Origin: DATLGB01 sp963740765 | Lineage (GTDB): Bacteria > Actinomycetota > Thermoleophilia > Solirubrobacterales > Solirubrobacteraceae | Direction of reading: 5' to 3' | Length of the DNA: 64,000 nt | Assembly (NCBI GenBank): GCA_963740765.1 | Contig: CAVUFN010000016.1 | Span: forward strand, 992,001-1,056,000 | Shown here: piece by piece, positions 42,768-51,935 of the stretch | How positions within the stretch are numbered: the stretch's first letter is position 1 | Layout of the letters: the number at the start of each line of letters is the position of its first letter | Translations under genes and position numbers: made by a program | Notes under the pieces: generated by a model | What the model was told of the DNA's origin: nothing | Database searches by the model: none | Seen by the model: the letters and a program-made list of their open reading frames with translations, nothing else

Positions 42768-44955
42768 TGGGCTGGTCGCCTTGGGGTCCGGGGTGGTCGT
42801 GTCCGACAGCAACGCGAGCGACGTCGAGGTTTCCGACAACACGTTCGGCAGCGATCCGGCCGGCGGTTCGCTGCCCTCGACGGTCGGTGTCGCGATCGCG
42901 CCCGACGGCATCCTCGAGGGCGCCTCGGTGCATGACAACGCGTTCAAGGAAACCCTGATCGGGGTGCTGGCGCTGGCGCCGGTCGACAACGCCCTCGATG
43001 ACGTGCAGATCCGGGACAACGAGCTGACCGGTCTCGGTCTGTTCGGGGTGGCGCTGATCGGTCAGATCTCCAACGTGGTGGTCGACCACAACACGATCCA
43101 GAACCAGATCCTGGGGATCCTCGCCGGCGCAGGCGCGGCGCCGAGGATCACCGACAACGACATCGGCGCCGACGAGGACATCAAGGCGCTGGTGGAGGCG
43201 CTGGAGGCCGACGACGAGCCGGCGCTCGGCGGGCACAACCTCTTCGGGGTGCTCGTGGGCGGTAACGGCGCGGTGATCGAGGACAACCGGATCGTCGGCA
43301 ACCTCATCAACGTGTTCCTGGCCGGTGATGGCAATGCCCTGCGGAAGAACTCGATCGGGCTGAAGAGCTTCGACGGTCGGCCGCAGACGGTCGGCGATCT
43401 CGGCTCGATCATCGGCGTGCTGCTGGCGGGCGCCGACAGCGACATCGGCGACGCCGGCGCTGGCAACGAGTTCAAGGCCAACGGCGTCGCGAGCATCCTG
43501 CTCGGCACGACCCGCGGGCACTTCCGCGCCAACACCGTCAACGCGAGCGCGATCGGGATGCTCGGCGTGCAGACGACCGACCTGCGCATCGACGAGGGCA
43601 ATGCGTTCTCGAGCAACCTGTTCCCGGCGATGCTGCTCAACTGGGCGCCGACCAGGACCGAGCTCGAGAAGGCCGGCGTCGACGCCGAGAAGCTCCGCGT
43701 CCGCGACCAGGACCGCAAGCTCGCCTTCACCGCTGACCCCAGCCAAGGCCCGCTCGCGCTCGCCGACGCGACGACCCCCGCCGACGTCGAGGAGACCGCA
43801 GTTGCGCTCGGCGACCCGCCCGGCGGCGGCACGCCCGCGCGCGGCGCCGCCCGGCGCCGCGCGTCCAGCGGCACGGTCATCAGGGGCAACCGGTTCGAGT
43901 CCAACGCGATCGGCCCATGGCTGATCGGCTCGCACAGCAACACGCTGGTCGAGGACAACGACATCGCCCACAACGACGGCGGCGGCCTCTGGCTCGGCTT
44001 CCCCACCTCCTTCGGGTCCAGCATCGCGCAGGCCGAGGGCGTCGTCCTGCGCGGCAACCGCATCTTCGACAACTCGCGCGTCGGCTTCAACGTCCCCGGT
44101 GTCGCGGCGCTCGGCTTCGACCTGCTCGAGCCGAAGGCCGTGGAGGTCAGCACCCAGGCGTTCGGTCCGACCGCCAACGACCCTGGCGACGCCGACGCGG
44201 GACCCAACGGCCTCCAGAACCACCCGGATGTCCTCTCCGTGCAGACCGCGCGAGGGGCCACGGCGGCGAGCGGCGCCCTCGCCTCGAAGCCGTCGACGAG
44301 GTACACGATCGAGCTGTTCGCCAATGAGCGCTGCAACGCCTACGGCAGCGGCGAGGGGCAGACGCCGCTCGGCACCGTCGACGTCACCACGGACGGAGCC
44401 GGCAACGCGACCTTCCTGTCACCGATCACCCTGCCCGCCGGCCAGGACAAGGTCTCCGCGACGGCGACCGGGCCCGAGGGCACCTCGGAGTTCTCGCCCT
44501 GCCAGACGGTCGTGGCCGTGGATCCGCTGCCCTCGGCGACCCCCTCGGCCACCGCGACGGCGTCCCCGACGCCCAAGCCGGACACGGACAAGCCCGGCGG
44601 CACCGTCAAGGGCGGCAAGGGCCCCAAGGCCGGCGACCCGATCACGGTCACCGTCACCTCCGACGAGGACGGCACGGTCTCCGCCACCGGATCGATCACC
44701 ACCGCGGGCGGCTCGAACCGCGCCTTCGTCTCCGCCAAGCGGGTCAAGGTGGCGCTCAAGCGGGCGCGCACCCCGATCAAGGCCGGTCAGAAGAAGCGGC
44801 TCAAGCTCAAGCCGAAGGGCAAGAAGGCCATCCGCAAGCTCAAGAAGGCGATGCGCAGGGGCGCCAGGGCGACCGCCACCGTCAAGGTCGTCTTCACCGA
44901 TCGCGCCGGCAACAAGACGCGGAAGACGGTGAGGATCAAGCTGCGAAAGGGCTAG
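42403..44955 (+). CDS. Secreted right-handed beta-helix protein, 3' part after the frameshift
   Basis: In the shifted frame the typical TLDGTTQPDYDDAPLIAVEGG motif opens a parallel beta-helix of repeated short segments (IVLAGEDS, VSDNTFGSDP, IRDNELTG, IEDNRIVGN and so on), with NosD-like spacing up to about 44150. A Pro/Thr-rich stretch and a basic C-terminal Ig-like tail (IKLRKG at the end) follow. It is probably a surface glycan-binding or lyase-type structure. Without the upstream half it lacks a start and signal peptide, although an in-frame GTG occurs at 42505. Its stop shares CTAG with the DUF3105 gene. Confidence 0.75.
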   Translation, partial: TLDGTTQPDYDDAPLIAVEGGTFAGLRFDGADSSVKGLDVHGFTGPGIVLAGEDSAAEGNWVGFKRDGDGYVAAGNGAGIDVRAAGVRVTDNVIAGNGKPPADGKAYVNGLDGDESPASVHDGLVALGSGVVVSDSNASDVEVSDNTFGSDPAGGSLPSTVGVAIAPDGILEGASVHDNAFKETLIGVLALAPVDNALDDVQIRDNELTGLGLFGVALIGQISNVVVDHNTIQNQILGILAGAGAAPRITDNDIGADEDIKALVEALEADDEPALGGHNLFGVLVGGNGAVIEDNRIVGNLINVFLAGDGNALRKNSIGLKSFDGRPQTVGDLGSIIGVLLAGADSDIGDAGAGNEFKANGVASILLGTTRGHFRANTVNASAIGMLGVQTTDLRIDEGNAFSSNLFPAMLLNWAPTRTELEKAGVDAEKLRVRDQDRKLAFTADPSQGPLALADATTPADVEETAVALGDPPGGGTPARGAARRRASSGTVIRGNRFESNAIGPWLIGSHSNTLVEDNDIAHNDGGGLWLGFPTSFGSSIAQAEGVVLRGNRIFDNSRVGFNVPGVAALGFDLLEPKAVEVSTQAFGPTANDPGDADAGPNGLQNHPDVLSVQTARGATAASGALASKPSTRYTIELFANERCNAYGSGEGQTPLGTVDVTTDGAGNATFLSPITLPAGQDKVSATATGPEGTSEFSPCQTVVAVDPLPSATPSATATASPTPKPDTDKPGGTVKGGKGPKAGDPITVTVTSDEDGTVSATGSITTAGGSNRAFVSAKRVKVALKRARTPIKAGQKKRLKLKPKGKKAIRKLKKAMRRGARATATVKVVFTDRAGNKTRKTVRIKLRKG

Positions 44956-45662
44956 GCGACCTTCTCGGGCCCGCGGTCGATGTGCGCCTGGCGGAAGGTG
45001 CGCAGCGCGTCGAAGACCTTGTCGTTCATCGTCGGGCAGGTGAGGGAGTGGTCCCACGCGGTGGCGGCGATCTCCGCCTCCATCCCCGTCGGGTTCTCGT
45101 AGAGCAGCATGTGGTAGCCGGCGTCGCTCTCGGCGAGCAGCTCCTCGAGCTGATCGACGACCTTCTTGGGCGTGCCCGGCTTGTACTGGATGTTGATGCG
45201 GCCGTGCTCGAGCGTGTGGACGAGCTCGCCCAGCGGCGGGAGGTTGCCGGCGTCGTAGATGCCGTCCTGGGCCCAGGACGGGAAGTGGGAGCCGCTCGTC
45301 GGCGGGTTCGTCTTGTAGTCGCTCGCGGTGAAGGTCTTCTCCTCGTGCCCGCGGCCCTCGTCGGTCGGGTTGGCGAGGGTGCAGCCGGCGGCCTTGGCCG
45401 CCTCCTTCTCGTTGGTGGTGGCGACGGCGGGCAGCTTGGCGCCGGTGCTCGTCGCCTGCTTGGCGCCGGTGTCCTCGCCGCTCATGTCGTCACTGCCGCC
45501 ACCGGCGATCACCGCGATGACCCCGCCGATGACGAGCACCGCGAGCAGGCCGCCGAAGAGCATCTGCAGGCGCTTGTTGCGCGAGGCGGCCTTGCGTTCG
45601 GCCTCCTCCTGCTCCATGCGCTCGCGGCGACGGGCTTCCTTCTCCTCTTGACGGCTGGCCAT
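44952..45662 (-). CDS. DUF3105 membrane-anchored protein
   Basis: The 236-residue product starts with a highly charged cytoplasmic helix (EEKEARRRERMEQEEAERKAASR), one membrane helix (about 34-53), and an outside DUF3105 domain with YKTNPPTSGSHFPSW, VHTLEHGRINIQY and the C-terminal AWDHSLTCP segment. The function is unknown. TAGCCT lies 11 bases before the ATG. Its stop and that of the beta-helix gene share a CTAG. Confidence 0.88.
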   Translation of the reverse strand: MASRQEEKEARRRERMEQEEAERKAASRNKRLQMLFGGLLAVLVIGGVIAVIAGGGSDDMSGEDTGAKQATSTGAKLPAVATTNEKEAAKAAGCTLANPTDEGRGHEEKTFTASDYKTNPPTSGSHFPSWAQDGIYDAGNLPPLGELVHTLEHGRINIQYKPGTPKKVVDQLEELLAESDAGYHMLLYENPTGMEAEIAATAWDHSLTCPTMNDKVFDALRTFRQAHIDRGPEKVA

Positions 45663-45673
45663 AGCGGTTCGGA

Positions 45674-45697
45674 AGGCTAGGGGACGGCGCTTAGGCT
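45674..45697. promoter_or_regulatory. Divergent -10 boxes between DUF3105 and GNAT genes
   Basis: The minus strand has TAGCCT (45679-45674), 11 bases from the DUF3105 ATG. The plus strand has TAGGCT (45692-45697), 8 bases from the GNAT GTG. The gap between the two start codons is 43 bp. Confidence 0.5.
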
Positions 45698-45705
45698 CAA
45701 TCTAA

Positions 45706-46515
45706 GTGCTGCGGCCGATGACCACCGACGACGCCGATGCCGTCCTCGACATCATGCACGCGACCTGGGGGGTGGGGAACCGTCGGGCCGGCCGCCTGCG
45801 CATCACGCACCTGCTCGACACCGACCCGGGCGGCGCCTGGGTGACCACGGACGACGAGGGAAAGGTGGACGGCGGCGCGCTCGCGCTCGTCCGCGAGGAC
45901 CTGTGGGGGCTGTCGCTGCTGATCGTCCGGGCGGACCGCCAGTCGGCCGGCCAGGGACGGGAGCTGATGCGGGCGGCGACCGCCTACGGGGCCGACACCC
46001 GAGCCGGGATCATCATGGCCTCGGAGGACCCGCGGGCGCTGCGCTCGTACTGGCGCGCGGGCTACGCGCTGCGGCCGGCCTTCGACGCCGGTGGCGAGGT
46101 GCGCCGCCCGCCGCGAGCGGACCCCAGCGTGCGCACGGCCCGCTGGCCCGCCGACCGCGACCTCGTCGACGCGACGAGCCGGCACGTGCGCGGGGCGGCC
46201 CACGGCCCCGACATCGACGTCATGCTCGCCCAGGGCCGCCGCCTGCTGGTCCACGACGACGGGGGCTTCGCGTTCATCGAGCCGGGCAAGGTGTTCACGG
46301 TCGCCGCTCGGGACGACCGGATCGCCCGCGCGCTGCTGCAGACGGCGATCCACGACCAGCGGGCCGTCACCGTCGACTTCCTCGACGCGCTCCAGGACTG
46401 GGCGATCGACATCGTCCTAGAGGCCGGGCTGAAGGTCGTGCCGGCGGGCGCGACGTGCGTGCGCGGCACCGTCGGCCCGATGCGCCCCTACATCCCCAGC
46501 GGGGCGTATCTGTAG
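45706..46515 (+). CDS. GNAT-family N-acetyltransferase, two-domain
   Basis: The 269-residue protein starts VLRPMTTDDADAVLDIMHATWG, with acetyl-CoA binding in the first domain (SLLIVRADRQSAGQGRELMRAATAYG), and a second GNAT-like domain after about residue 145. The acceptor substrate is unknown. The GTG at 45706 is used because TAGGCT lies 8 bases before it; an ATG five codons in would be possible. No Shine-Dalgarno is seen. Confidence 0.85.
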   Translation: MLRPMTTDDADAVLDIMHATWGVGNRRAGRLRITHLLDTDPGGAWVTTDDEGKVDGGALALVREDLWGLSLLIVRADRQSAGQGRELMRAATAYGADTRAGIIMASEDPRALRSYWRAGYALRPAFDAGGEVRRPPRADPSVRTARWPADRDLVDATSRHVRGAAHGPDIDVMLAQGRRLLVHDDGGFAFIEPGKVFTVAARDDRIARALLQTAIHDQRAVTVDFLDALQDWAIDIVLEAGLKVVPAGATCVRGTVGPMRPYIPSGAYL

Positions 46516-46592
46516 GGGTGCCGGAGGCGGCCCAGCCCGGCGCGACAACCCGAAGGCCGTAACGGGCCGCCGTAGGCGGGCCCCCAAGGTGG

Positions 46593-46598
46593 TTTACT
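46593..46598 (+). promoter_or_regulatory. -10 box of the SDR gene
   Basis: TTTACT (a TANNNT variant) lies 6 bases before the ATG at 46605. It predicts a leaderless mRNA. Confidence 0.4.
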
Positions 46599-46604
46599 GG
46601 CCGG

Positions 46605-47483
46605 ATGGCCAAGACACCGCCCCGTTCACTGCAAGGCAAGGTCGTCGCGATCACCGGCGGTGGCCGCGGCATCGGCGCCGCCACCGCCCGCGCGCTGGTC
46701 GCGAAGGGCGCCAAGGTGGCCATCGGGGACGTCGATCTCGACACGGCCGAGCGCACCGCCGCCGCCCTCGGCGCCGGCACGATCGCCCGGCGGCTCGACG
46801 TCACCGACCGCCCCGCCTTCACGGCCTTCCTCGACGAGGTCACCGAGGAGCTCGGCGGCCTCGACGTGCTCGTCAACAACGCCGGCATCATGCCGCTGAC
46901 GCCCGCCGAGGAGGAGAGCGACGAGAGCGTCTTCCGCCAGCTCGAGCTCAACCTCCACGCCGTCATCCACGGCACCAAGGAGGCGATGGTCCGCTTCAAG
47001 CGCCAGGGCTCGGGCCACATCGTCAACATCGCCTCCGTGGCCGGCAAGGGCGGCTTCCCGGGCGGCGCCACGTACTGCGCCACCAAGCACGGCGTCGTCG
47101 GCTACTCCGAGGCCGTGCGCTTCGAGCTGCGCGAGACCGGCGTCGAGGTCTCCTGCGTGATGCCGGGCATCGTCAACACGGAGCTGGCCGCCGGCCTCAA
47201 GGACGCTCGCTTCGTCAAGAAGATCACGCCCGAGGACGTCGCCGGCGCCATCGTGGGCGCGCTCGAGCAGCCCGTCTTCGACGTCTACGTGCCGAAGGTC
47301 ACCGGCCCCATCAACCAGTTCATGGCGCTGTGGCCGCGCTCGGTGCGCGAGAAGATCGCCGTGTTCCTCAAGGCCGACCGCGTGCTCATCGACGCCGCGC
47401 ACGGCCGCGAGCGCGCCGCGTACGAGCGCCGCGCCGCCGAGTCCACCCCCGCGGCCGAGGAACGTCTGGCGGAGAAGGTCTGA
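46605..47483 (+). CDS. Short-chain dehydrogenase/reductase
   Basis: The 292-residue protein is a classical SDR: cofactor loop TGGGRGIGAA, NNAG, catalytic Ser in IASVAGKGG, and YCATKHG. Asp near the cofactor loop end (IGDVDL) suggests NAD preference. The substrate is unknown. The C-terminal extension of about 50 residues is charged. Its stop overlaps the presumed CTG start of the next gene (47480-47483). Confidence 0.93.
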   Translation: MAKTPPRSLQGKVVAITGGGRGIGAATARALVAKGAKVAIGDVDLDTAERTAAALGAGTIARRLDVTDRPAFTAFLDEVTEELGGLDVLVNNAGIMPLTPAEEESDESVFRQLELNLHAVIHGTKEAMVRFKRQGSGHIVNIASVAGKGGFPGGATYCATKHGVVGYSEAVRFELRETGVEVSCVMPGIVNTELAAGLKDARFVKKITPEDVAGAIVGALEQPVFDVYVPKVTGPINQFMALWPRSVREKIAVFLKADRVLIDAAHGRERAAYERRAAESTPAAEERLAEKV

Positions 47484-48361
47484 GGGCCTTCGGCTGCCCC
47501 GTCTGCACGCAGCGCCTGTTCTTCGAGAACTCGCGCTGCCTGCACTGCGGGACGGAGGTCGCCTTCTCGTGGCCGCGGCGCGACATCGTCGCGTTGCGCC
47601 CGCCCGACCGCCGCTGCCCGACCCCGGGCTGCAACTGGACGACCCGGGCGGACGTCTGCGAGTCGTGTGAGCTGACCCGGGGACGCCCGGCGGACGACGA
47701 GCGCTGGGCGGAGGCGGAGACGGCCAAGCGCCGCTTGTTCTTCGAGCTCGGCGAGCTGGGGCTGTGGCCGTGGGAGCCGATCCCGGTGTTCGACTTCTCC
47801 GAGGGCGCGATGACCGGGCACGCCGACGGCGTCATCACGCTCGACCTGCGCGAGGTCGACGACGTCCACCGCGAGCGGATGCGCGACCAGCTCGACGAGC
47901 CCTACCGCACCGTGCTCGGGCACTTCCGCCACGAGATCGGCCACTTCTACCAACCGGGGCTCATGGCCGGCCGCGAGGACGAGGTGCGCGCGCTGTTCGG
48001 GGACGAGCGCGAGGACTACCAGGCGGCGCTCGACCGCCACTACGAGCACGGCGCACCCGAGGACTGGGCGCAAGCGCACGTCTCCGCATACGCGACGATG
48101 CACCCGTGGGAGGACTGGGCGGAGACCTGGGCGCACTACCTGCACATCCGCGACGTGATGCAGACGGCGGCCGCGTGGCGGCTCACCCAGGCGGACCCGG
48201 CGGCTCCGATCGGCGCGCTCGTGAACGAGTGGATCGAACTGTCCTACGCGCTCAACGCGATCAACCGCAGCCTGGGCCACGGCGACCTGTATCCCTACGT
48301 GCTGACGCCCGCGGTCATCGAGAAGCTCGCGCTGATCGACGAGCTGGTCACCGCTCGCTGA
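47480..48361 (+). CDS. Zinc-ribbon metallopeptidase with an apparent CTG start
   Basis: The 293-residue product has N-terminal zinc ribbons (CPVCTQRLFFENSRCLHCG and CPTPGCNWTTRADVCESC) and a peptidase core with HEIGHFY (HExxH) and WEDWAETWAHYLH as third-ligand helix. It matches the putative zinc-binding peptidase family (Peptidase_Mx). Family members usually begin MRxFxCPVC, but here the codon in the first place is CTG at 47480, with GGAG 5 bases upstream and CTGA overlap with the SDR stop. No ATG or GTG is available close by. It converges on YunG with a 14-bp overlap. Confidence 0.85.
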   Translation: MRAFGCPVCTQRLFFENSRCLHCGTEVAFSWPRRDIVALRPPDRRCPTPGCNWTTRADVCESCELTRGRPADDERWAEAETAKRRLFFELGELGLWPWEPIPVFDFSEGAMTGHADGVITLDLREVDDVHRERMRDQLDEPYRTVLGHFRHEIGHFYQPGLMAGREDEVRALFGDEREDYQAALDRHYEHGAPEDWAQAHVSAYATMHPWEDWAETWAHYLHIRDVMQTAAAWRLTQADPAAPIGALVNEWIELSYALNAINRSLGHGDLYPYVLTPAVIEKLALIDELVTAR

Positions 48362-48716
48362 GGCGCGCGCGGACGGCCTCGAGCAGCAGCGCTCCGCGGT
48401 CGACGCCGTCGTCGACGACCAGCACCTCGCCGACCCACGGCTCCCCGAGCGTCTCGCCGGCCCGGAACTGATCGGCCGTCAGGTCGACCTCCTCACCGGA
48501 GGGCAGCCGGTTCCAGGCGTGGTGCTCGCCCGGCAGGTGGCTGCCGTGGACCGGGGCGATCAGGATCTCGCCGCCGAGCAGGGCCTGGACCACGTGGGCG
48601 CTGACGCCGCACTGCCCGCGGGAGGACCACTCCGGGGTCCACTCGCCCGGGTCGTCCGAGGTCTCCCGGGTCCAGCTGGCGCGGATCGCCGCGGTCACCG
48701 TCCCGAGGTCCGTCAC
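48348..48716 (-). CDS. YunG-like protein
   Basis: The 122-residue soluble protein has the segments ASWTRETSDDPGEW, SRGQCGVSAHVVQALLGGEI, and GEHHAWNRLPSGEEVDLTADQF, typical of YunG-type proteins with unknown biochemistry. The Cys in GQC and His in HHAW suggest a papain-like fold, but this is inferred. The GTG overlaps the dehalogenase stop (48713-48716). The 3' end overlaps the metallopeptidase gene by 14 bases. Confidence 0.8.
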   Translation of the reverse strand: MTDLGTVTAAIRASWTRETSDDPGEWTPEWSSRGQCGVSAHVVQALLGGEILIAPVHGSHLPGEHHAWNRLPSGEEVDLTADQFRAGETLGEPWVGEVLVVDDGVDRGALLLEAVRARLSER

Positions 48717-49582
48717 GCGGTCAGCCAGTCGGCGATGATCGCGCCGATCTCCGCCCCCTTGTCCTCCTGGAGGAAGTGGCCGGCGTCGTGGATCGGCACG
48801 GTCTCGACACCCATCGCGGCACCGAGGGCGGTCCCGATCGCCTTCGGCAGGACGAAGTCGTCCTGCCCCCACAGCACCAGCTTGTCCCGGCCGTCGGACT
48901 GCAGGTGCTCGAGCGTCCTCCGGCCCCACTCGGCGCCGGGAGCGTCGGGCGTCTGCGGGATCAGGCCCGGGAAGGCGCGCATCCCGGCCTTCGCTGCGGG
49001 GTTCGGGAACGGCTTCTCGTAGCCGGCCAGCACCGCGTCGGAGAGCTCGCTCGTCGTCCCGCCCTGCAGGATCGGAGACATCGGGACGTCCTCGATGCGG
49101 TCGACGAAGCTGCGGAAGCGCTGCCACTCGTCACCCATCGGCGCGCCGACGAACACGCCGGTGTCCATCATCGCGAGCCGCTTGACGCGCTCGGCGTGCT
49201 CGACCGCGAGCCGCAGCCCGATCGGCCCGCCCCAGTCGTGGACGACGAAGGTCGCGTCGTGCAGGTCGAGGTCCTCGAGCAGGGTCGCGGCCATCGCGCA
49301 GTGGCGGTCGTACGTGTACCAGTCCCGGTCCACCGGCTTGTCCGAGCGCCCGAAGCCGACCAGGTCGGGGCAGATGACGCGGAAGCCGGCGTCGCGGACG
49401 GGCGGGAGCACGTGGCGCCACAGGAACGACCACGTCGGCTCGCCGTGCCACATGACCACCGGTGGCCCGTCGCCCTCGTCGATGTGGGCCAGCCGCAGCC
49501 CGTCGACCTCGCGATAATGGGGTTCGTACGGGAAATCGGGGAGGCCGTGCAGCACCTCGTCGGGGGTCCTGATGGCGTCCAT
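48713..49582 (-). CDS. Haloalkane dehalogenase-type alpha/beta hydrolase
   Basis: The 289-residue enzyme has the haloalkane dehalogenase pattern: HGEPTWSFLWR with Trp51, catalytic Asp116 followed by Trp117 in HDWGGPIG (the second halide-binding residue), and a C-terminal HDAGHFLQEDKG with catalytic His. It may hydrolyse carbon-halogen bonds, but substrate range cannot be told. The ATG starts 6 bases after TAGGGT and overlaps by 1 base the stop of the upstream transglycosylase gene (TGATG). It may have its own leaderless promoter inside that gene. Confidence 0.9.
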   Translation of the reverse strand: MDAIRTPDEVLHGLPDFPYEPHYREVDGLRLAHIDEGDGPPVVMWHGEPTWSFLWRHVLPPVRDAGFRVICPDLVGFGRSDKPVDRDWYTYDRHCAMAATLLEDLDLHDATFVVHDWGGPIGLRLAVEHAERVKRLAMMDTGVFVGAPMGDEWQRFRSFVDRIEDVPMSPILQGGTTSELSDAVLAGYEKPFPNPAAKAGMRAFPGLIPQTPDAPGAEWGRRTLEHLQSDGRDKLVLWGQDDFVLPKAIGTALGAAMGVETVPIHDAGHFLQEDKGAEIGAIIADWLTA

Positions 49583-51054
49583 CAGCGGACCCTATCCAGC
49601 AGACCCTTGAGCGCGACGGCATCTGCCGCGACGGTGATGTGGATGGCGGCGGGTTCGCGTACCCAGGCGATCAGGTTCAGCGAGCGCAGCCGGTCCAGCA
49701 CCGCCTGGAAGGCGAGTGCCTGCTTGGGCGAGCGGTAGCGGCGCAGCACGTCGAACGTCCAGCCCGTCGTGTGCAGGGAGAAGTTGCGCGTCGCCTGGCT
49801 GTTGGTCTTGACGAGCTCGCGCTGGTAGCGCTGGTCGCGCACCGACGAGGTGACGGTGAGCGCGCTGGAGGCGTCCCCCGACGCGGCCCGGACCTGCGCG
49901 CCGATGTAGATCGCCATGGCCAGCGCCTCGGGGCGCAGGCCGCGGTAGAGCGAAGGCTTGGCGCCGACCTTGCGGGCCAGCTCGCCCATCTTCGGGTCGA
50001 TGCGCAGGCCGGTGACGGTCACGTCGACGGGCAGTGCGGTGATGTCACCGGCGTCGTAAGCGGCCTTGAGCTGCTGCGGGGTCGCGTAGGCCGGCGTGGT
50101 CGCGGCCGGGTGCAGGACCTCCTCGGCGGAGTTCTTGGCCGTCTGGGCGGCGGCGGCCTTCGCGAGCTCGGCCGGATCGCTGCGATACAGGCGCATGATG
50201 TCACGCGCCGCGCGCACCTTCCACAGGTAGTTGGACGAGTCGTCGCCGAGCGCGTAGAGCTTGCGGTAGGCGTCCGGGTGGCTGACCGGGGAGGAGTCGA
50301 AGTAGACCTGGGCGTAGCGCAGCGGCTCCTCCGGGATGTCGCCGCCTGCGTAGGCCGACAGCACCGACTCGAGGTTGCCGATGCCCATGTGGTAGCTGAC
50401 GAAGGCCAGCTCCTCGCTGTGGAAGCGGTCCTCGGCGAGCTTGAGGTAGCGCCCGGTCGCCGCCAGCGCCTTGAGCGGGTCGAAGCGCTCGTCGACCGCA
50501 CGGCGCTCGCGGCCCAGGCGGTCCGCCACGGCCTGCCGCTGCGTCTCGGCGATCCGCTTGGTCAGCTTCCGCGACCGCGCGACGTCGACCTTCATCCCGA
50601 GCAGGTTGGTCGCGGTCTCGGCCACGATCTGCGTCAGCCCCGCCGCGCCCTCCGTCCCGAACGCGGTCAGCGCGTCCGGCCGCCCCGCGCTCTCGAGGAA
50701 CACCAGCGCCTCGAGCATCGACGGGGACACGTCGGCCGCCTGCGCCGCCTTCGCGATCGCCGGCCGCAGCCGCGCCACCCGCGCCGCCGTCGCCTCGGCA
50801 CCGCCGGGCGAGAACGCGTACAGGACGTGCGCGTTGCCGGCCGCTGCCCGCGCCTCGAACTCCGCGCGGCGGTCGACCGTGTAGCTGAACGGGTCCTTGA
50901 ACGGCTTGCCCGAACCGCCCCCACCCACCCCGGCGGGCACGAAGTCGGGCTCGACGGGCACCGGCGTCCCCTCGCCGCCGCCACCGAGCAGCGCGACCAC
51001 GCCGACGACCGCCAGCGCCGCGACGCCGAGGATGAGCGCGATGCGGGCGGTCAT
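49582..51054 (-). CDS. Membrane-anchored lytic transglycosylase (SLT) family protein
   Basis: The 490-residue protein has an N-terminal anchor (MTARIALILGVAALAVVGVVALLGG), a Gly-rich linker, and an SLT-like fold with Glu in LEALVFLESAGRPDAL, followed by GTEGAAGLTQIVAETATNLLG and the YHMGIGNL segment. A C-terminal domain of about 170 residues (LRPEALAMAIYIGAQ to RNFSLHTTGWTFDV) looks like an extra peptidoglycan-associated domain. The ATG at 51054 overlaps the lyase stop (ATGA), so it is coupled. It probably cleaves glycan strands. Confidence 0.82.
   Translation of the reverse strand: MTARIALILGVAALAVVGVVALLGGGGEGTPVPVEPDFVPAGVGGGGSGKPFKDPFSYTVDRRAEFEARAAAGNAHVLYAFSPGGAEATAARVARLRPAIAKAAQAADVSPSMLEALVFLESAGRPDALTAFGTEGAAGLTQIVAETATNLLGMKVDVARSRKLTKRIAETQRQAVADRLGRERRAVDERFDPLKALAATGRYLKLAEDRFHSEELAFVSYHMGIGNLESVLSAYAGGDIPEEPLRYAQVYFDSSPVSHPDAYRKLYALGDDSSNYLWKVRAARDIMRLYRSDPAELAKAAAAQTAKNSAEEVLHPAATTPAYATPQQLKAAYDAGDITALPVDVTVTGLRIDPKMGELARKVGAKPSLYRGLRPEALAMAIYIGAQVRAASGDASSALTVTSSVRDQRYQRELVKTNSQATRNFSLHTTGWTFDVLRRYRSPKQALAFQAVLDRLRSLNLIAWVREPAAIHITVAADAVALKGLLDRVR
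49589..49594 (-). promoter_or_regulatory. -10 box of the dehalogenase inside the transglycosylase gene
   Basis: TAGGGT on the minus strand lies 6 bases before the ATG of the dehalogenase, within the last codons of the upstream gene. Confidence 0.45.
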
Positions 51055-51935
51055 GCCGGGTCGACGTTCCCGCCGGAGAGGACGATGCCCGGCTTGGTGG
51101 CGGTGACTCGGCCTTGCAGCCACGCGGCGAGCGCCGTCGCGCCGGACGGCTCGAGCGTCAGCCCGGCCTCGTCGCGGGCGACCGCCATCGCGGCGCGGAT
51201 CTCGTCGTCGGTGACGGTCACGATCTCGGAGACGAGGCGCTGGACGATCGGGAACGTGTTGACGCCGGGGGCGGGCGCCTGCTGGCCGTCGGCGATCGTG
51301 CGCGGGATCGGGATCGTGACGCGCTCGCCGCGGGCCAGCGACTGCTGGGTGTCGTTACCGGCCTCGGGCTCGACGCCGACGACCCTGACGCCCGCCGCGG
51401 CGGCCACGATCGCGCAGCCGGAGATCAGCCCGCCGCCGCCGACCGGGACGATCAGGACGTCGATGTCCGGCGCCTGGCCGAGCAGCTCCAGCGCGACGGT
51501 CCCCTGCCCGGCCATGACGCGCGGGTCCTCGAAGGGGTGGACCGGCTCGAGGCCGCGCTCGGCGGCGTAGTCGCCCAGCAGCGCCTCGCGATCCTCCGCG
51601 TAGCGGTCGTAATCGACGATCTCGGCGCCCAGCGCGATCGTTCGCTCGCGCTTGATGCGCGGCGCGTCCAGCGGCATGACGATCGTCGCCGGCAGGCCGT
51701 GCCGCTGGGCGGCGAGGGCGACGGCCTGGGCGTGGTTGCCCGACGACGCCGCGACCACCCCGTCCACCGCGCCGAGCTGCGCCACCGCGTTGTAGGCGCC
51801 GCGGAACTTGAACGAGCCGGTGTGCTGGAGGTTCTCGGCCTTCAGCACCGCCCCGCGGAACGGGATCGCCGGCGTCACCTCGGCCACGCCCTCCAGCCGG
51901 CGGGCGGCCGCCTTGACGTCCTCGAGGTCGATCAC
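51051..51935 (-). CDS. PLP-dependent threonine/serine dehydratase-like enzyme
   Basis: The 294-residue enzyme is a fold-type II PLP protein: the Schiff-base Lys is in TGSFKFRGA, SSGNHAQAVA forms the phosphate-side loop, and VGGGGLISG binds the PLP phosphate. It resembles catabolic threonine/serine deaminases or serine racemases, and no ACT regulatory domain is present. The GTG at 51935 overlaps the J-domain stop, and its own stop overlaps the transglycosylase start, so all three are in one coupled operon. Confidence 0.9.
   Translation of the reverse strand: MIDLEDVKAAARRLEGVAEVTPAIPFRGAVLKAENLQHTGSFKFRGAYNAVAQLGAVDGVVAASSGNHAQAVALAAQRHGLPATIVMPLDAPRIKRERTIALGAEIVDYDRYAEDREALLGDYAAERGLEPVHPFEDPRVMAGQGTVALELLGQAPDIDVLIVPVGGGGLISGCAIVAAAAGVRVVGVEPEAGNDTQQSLARGERVTIPIPRTIADGQQAPAPGVNTFPIVQRLVSEIVTVTDDEIRAAMAVARDEAGLTLEPSGATALAAWLQGRVTATKPGIVLSGGNVDPA

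Noticed and set aside
42388..44223. Long minus-strand open frame opposite the beta-helix gene
   Set aside because: The plus strand shows clear beta-helix repeats; the reverse frame has no motif.
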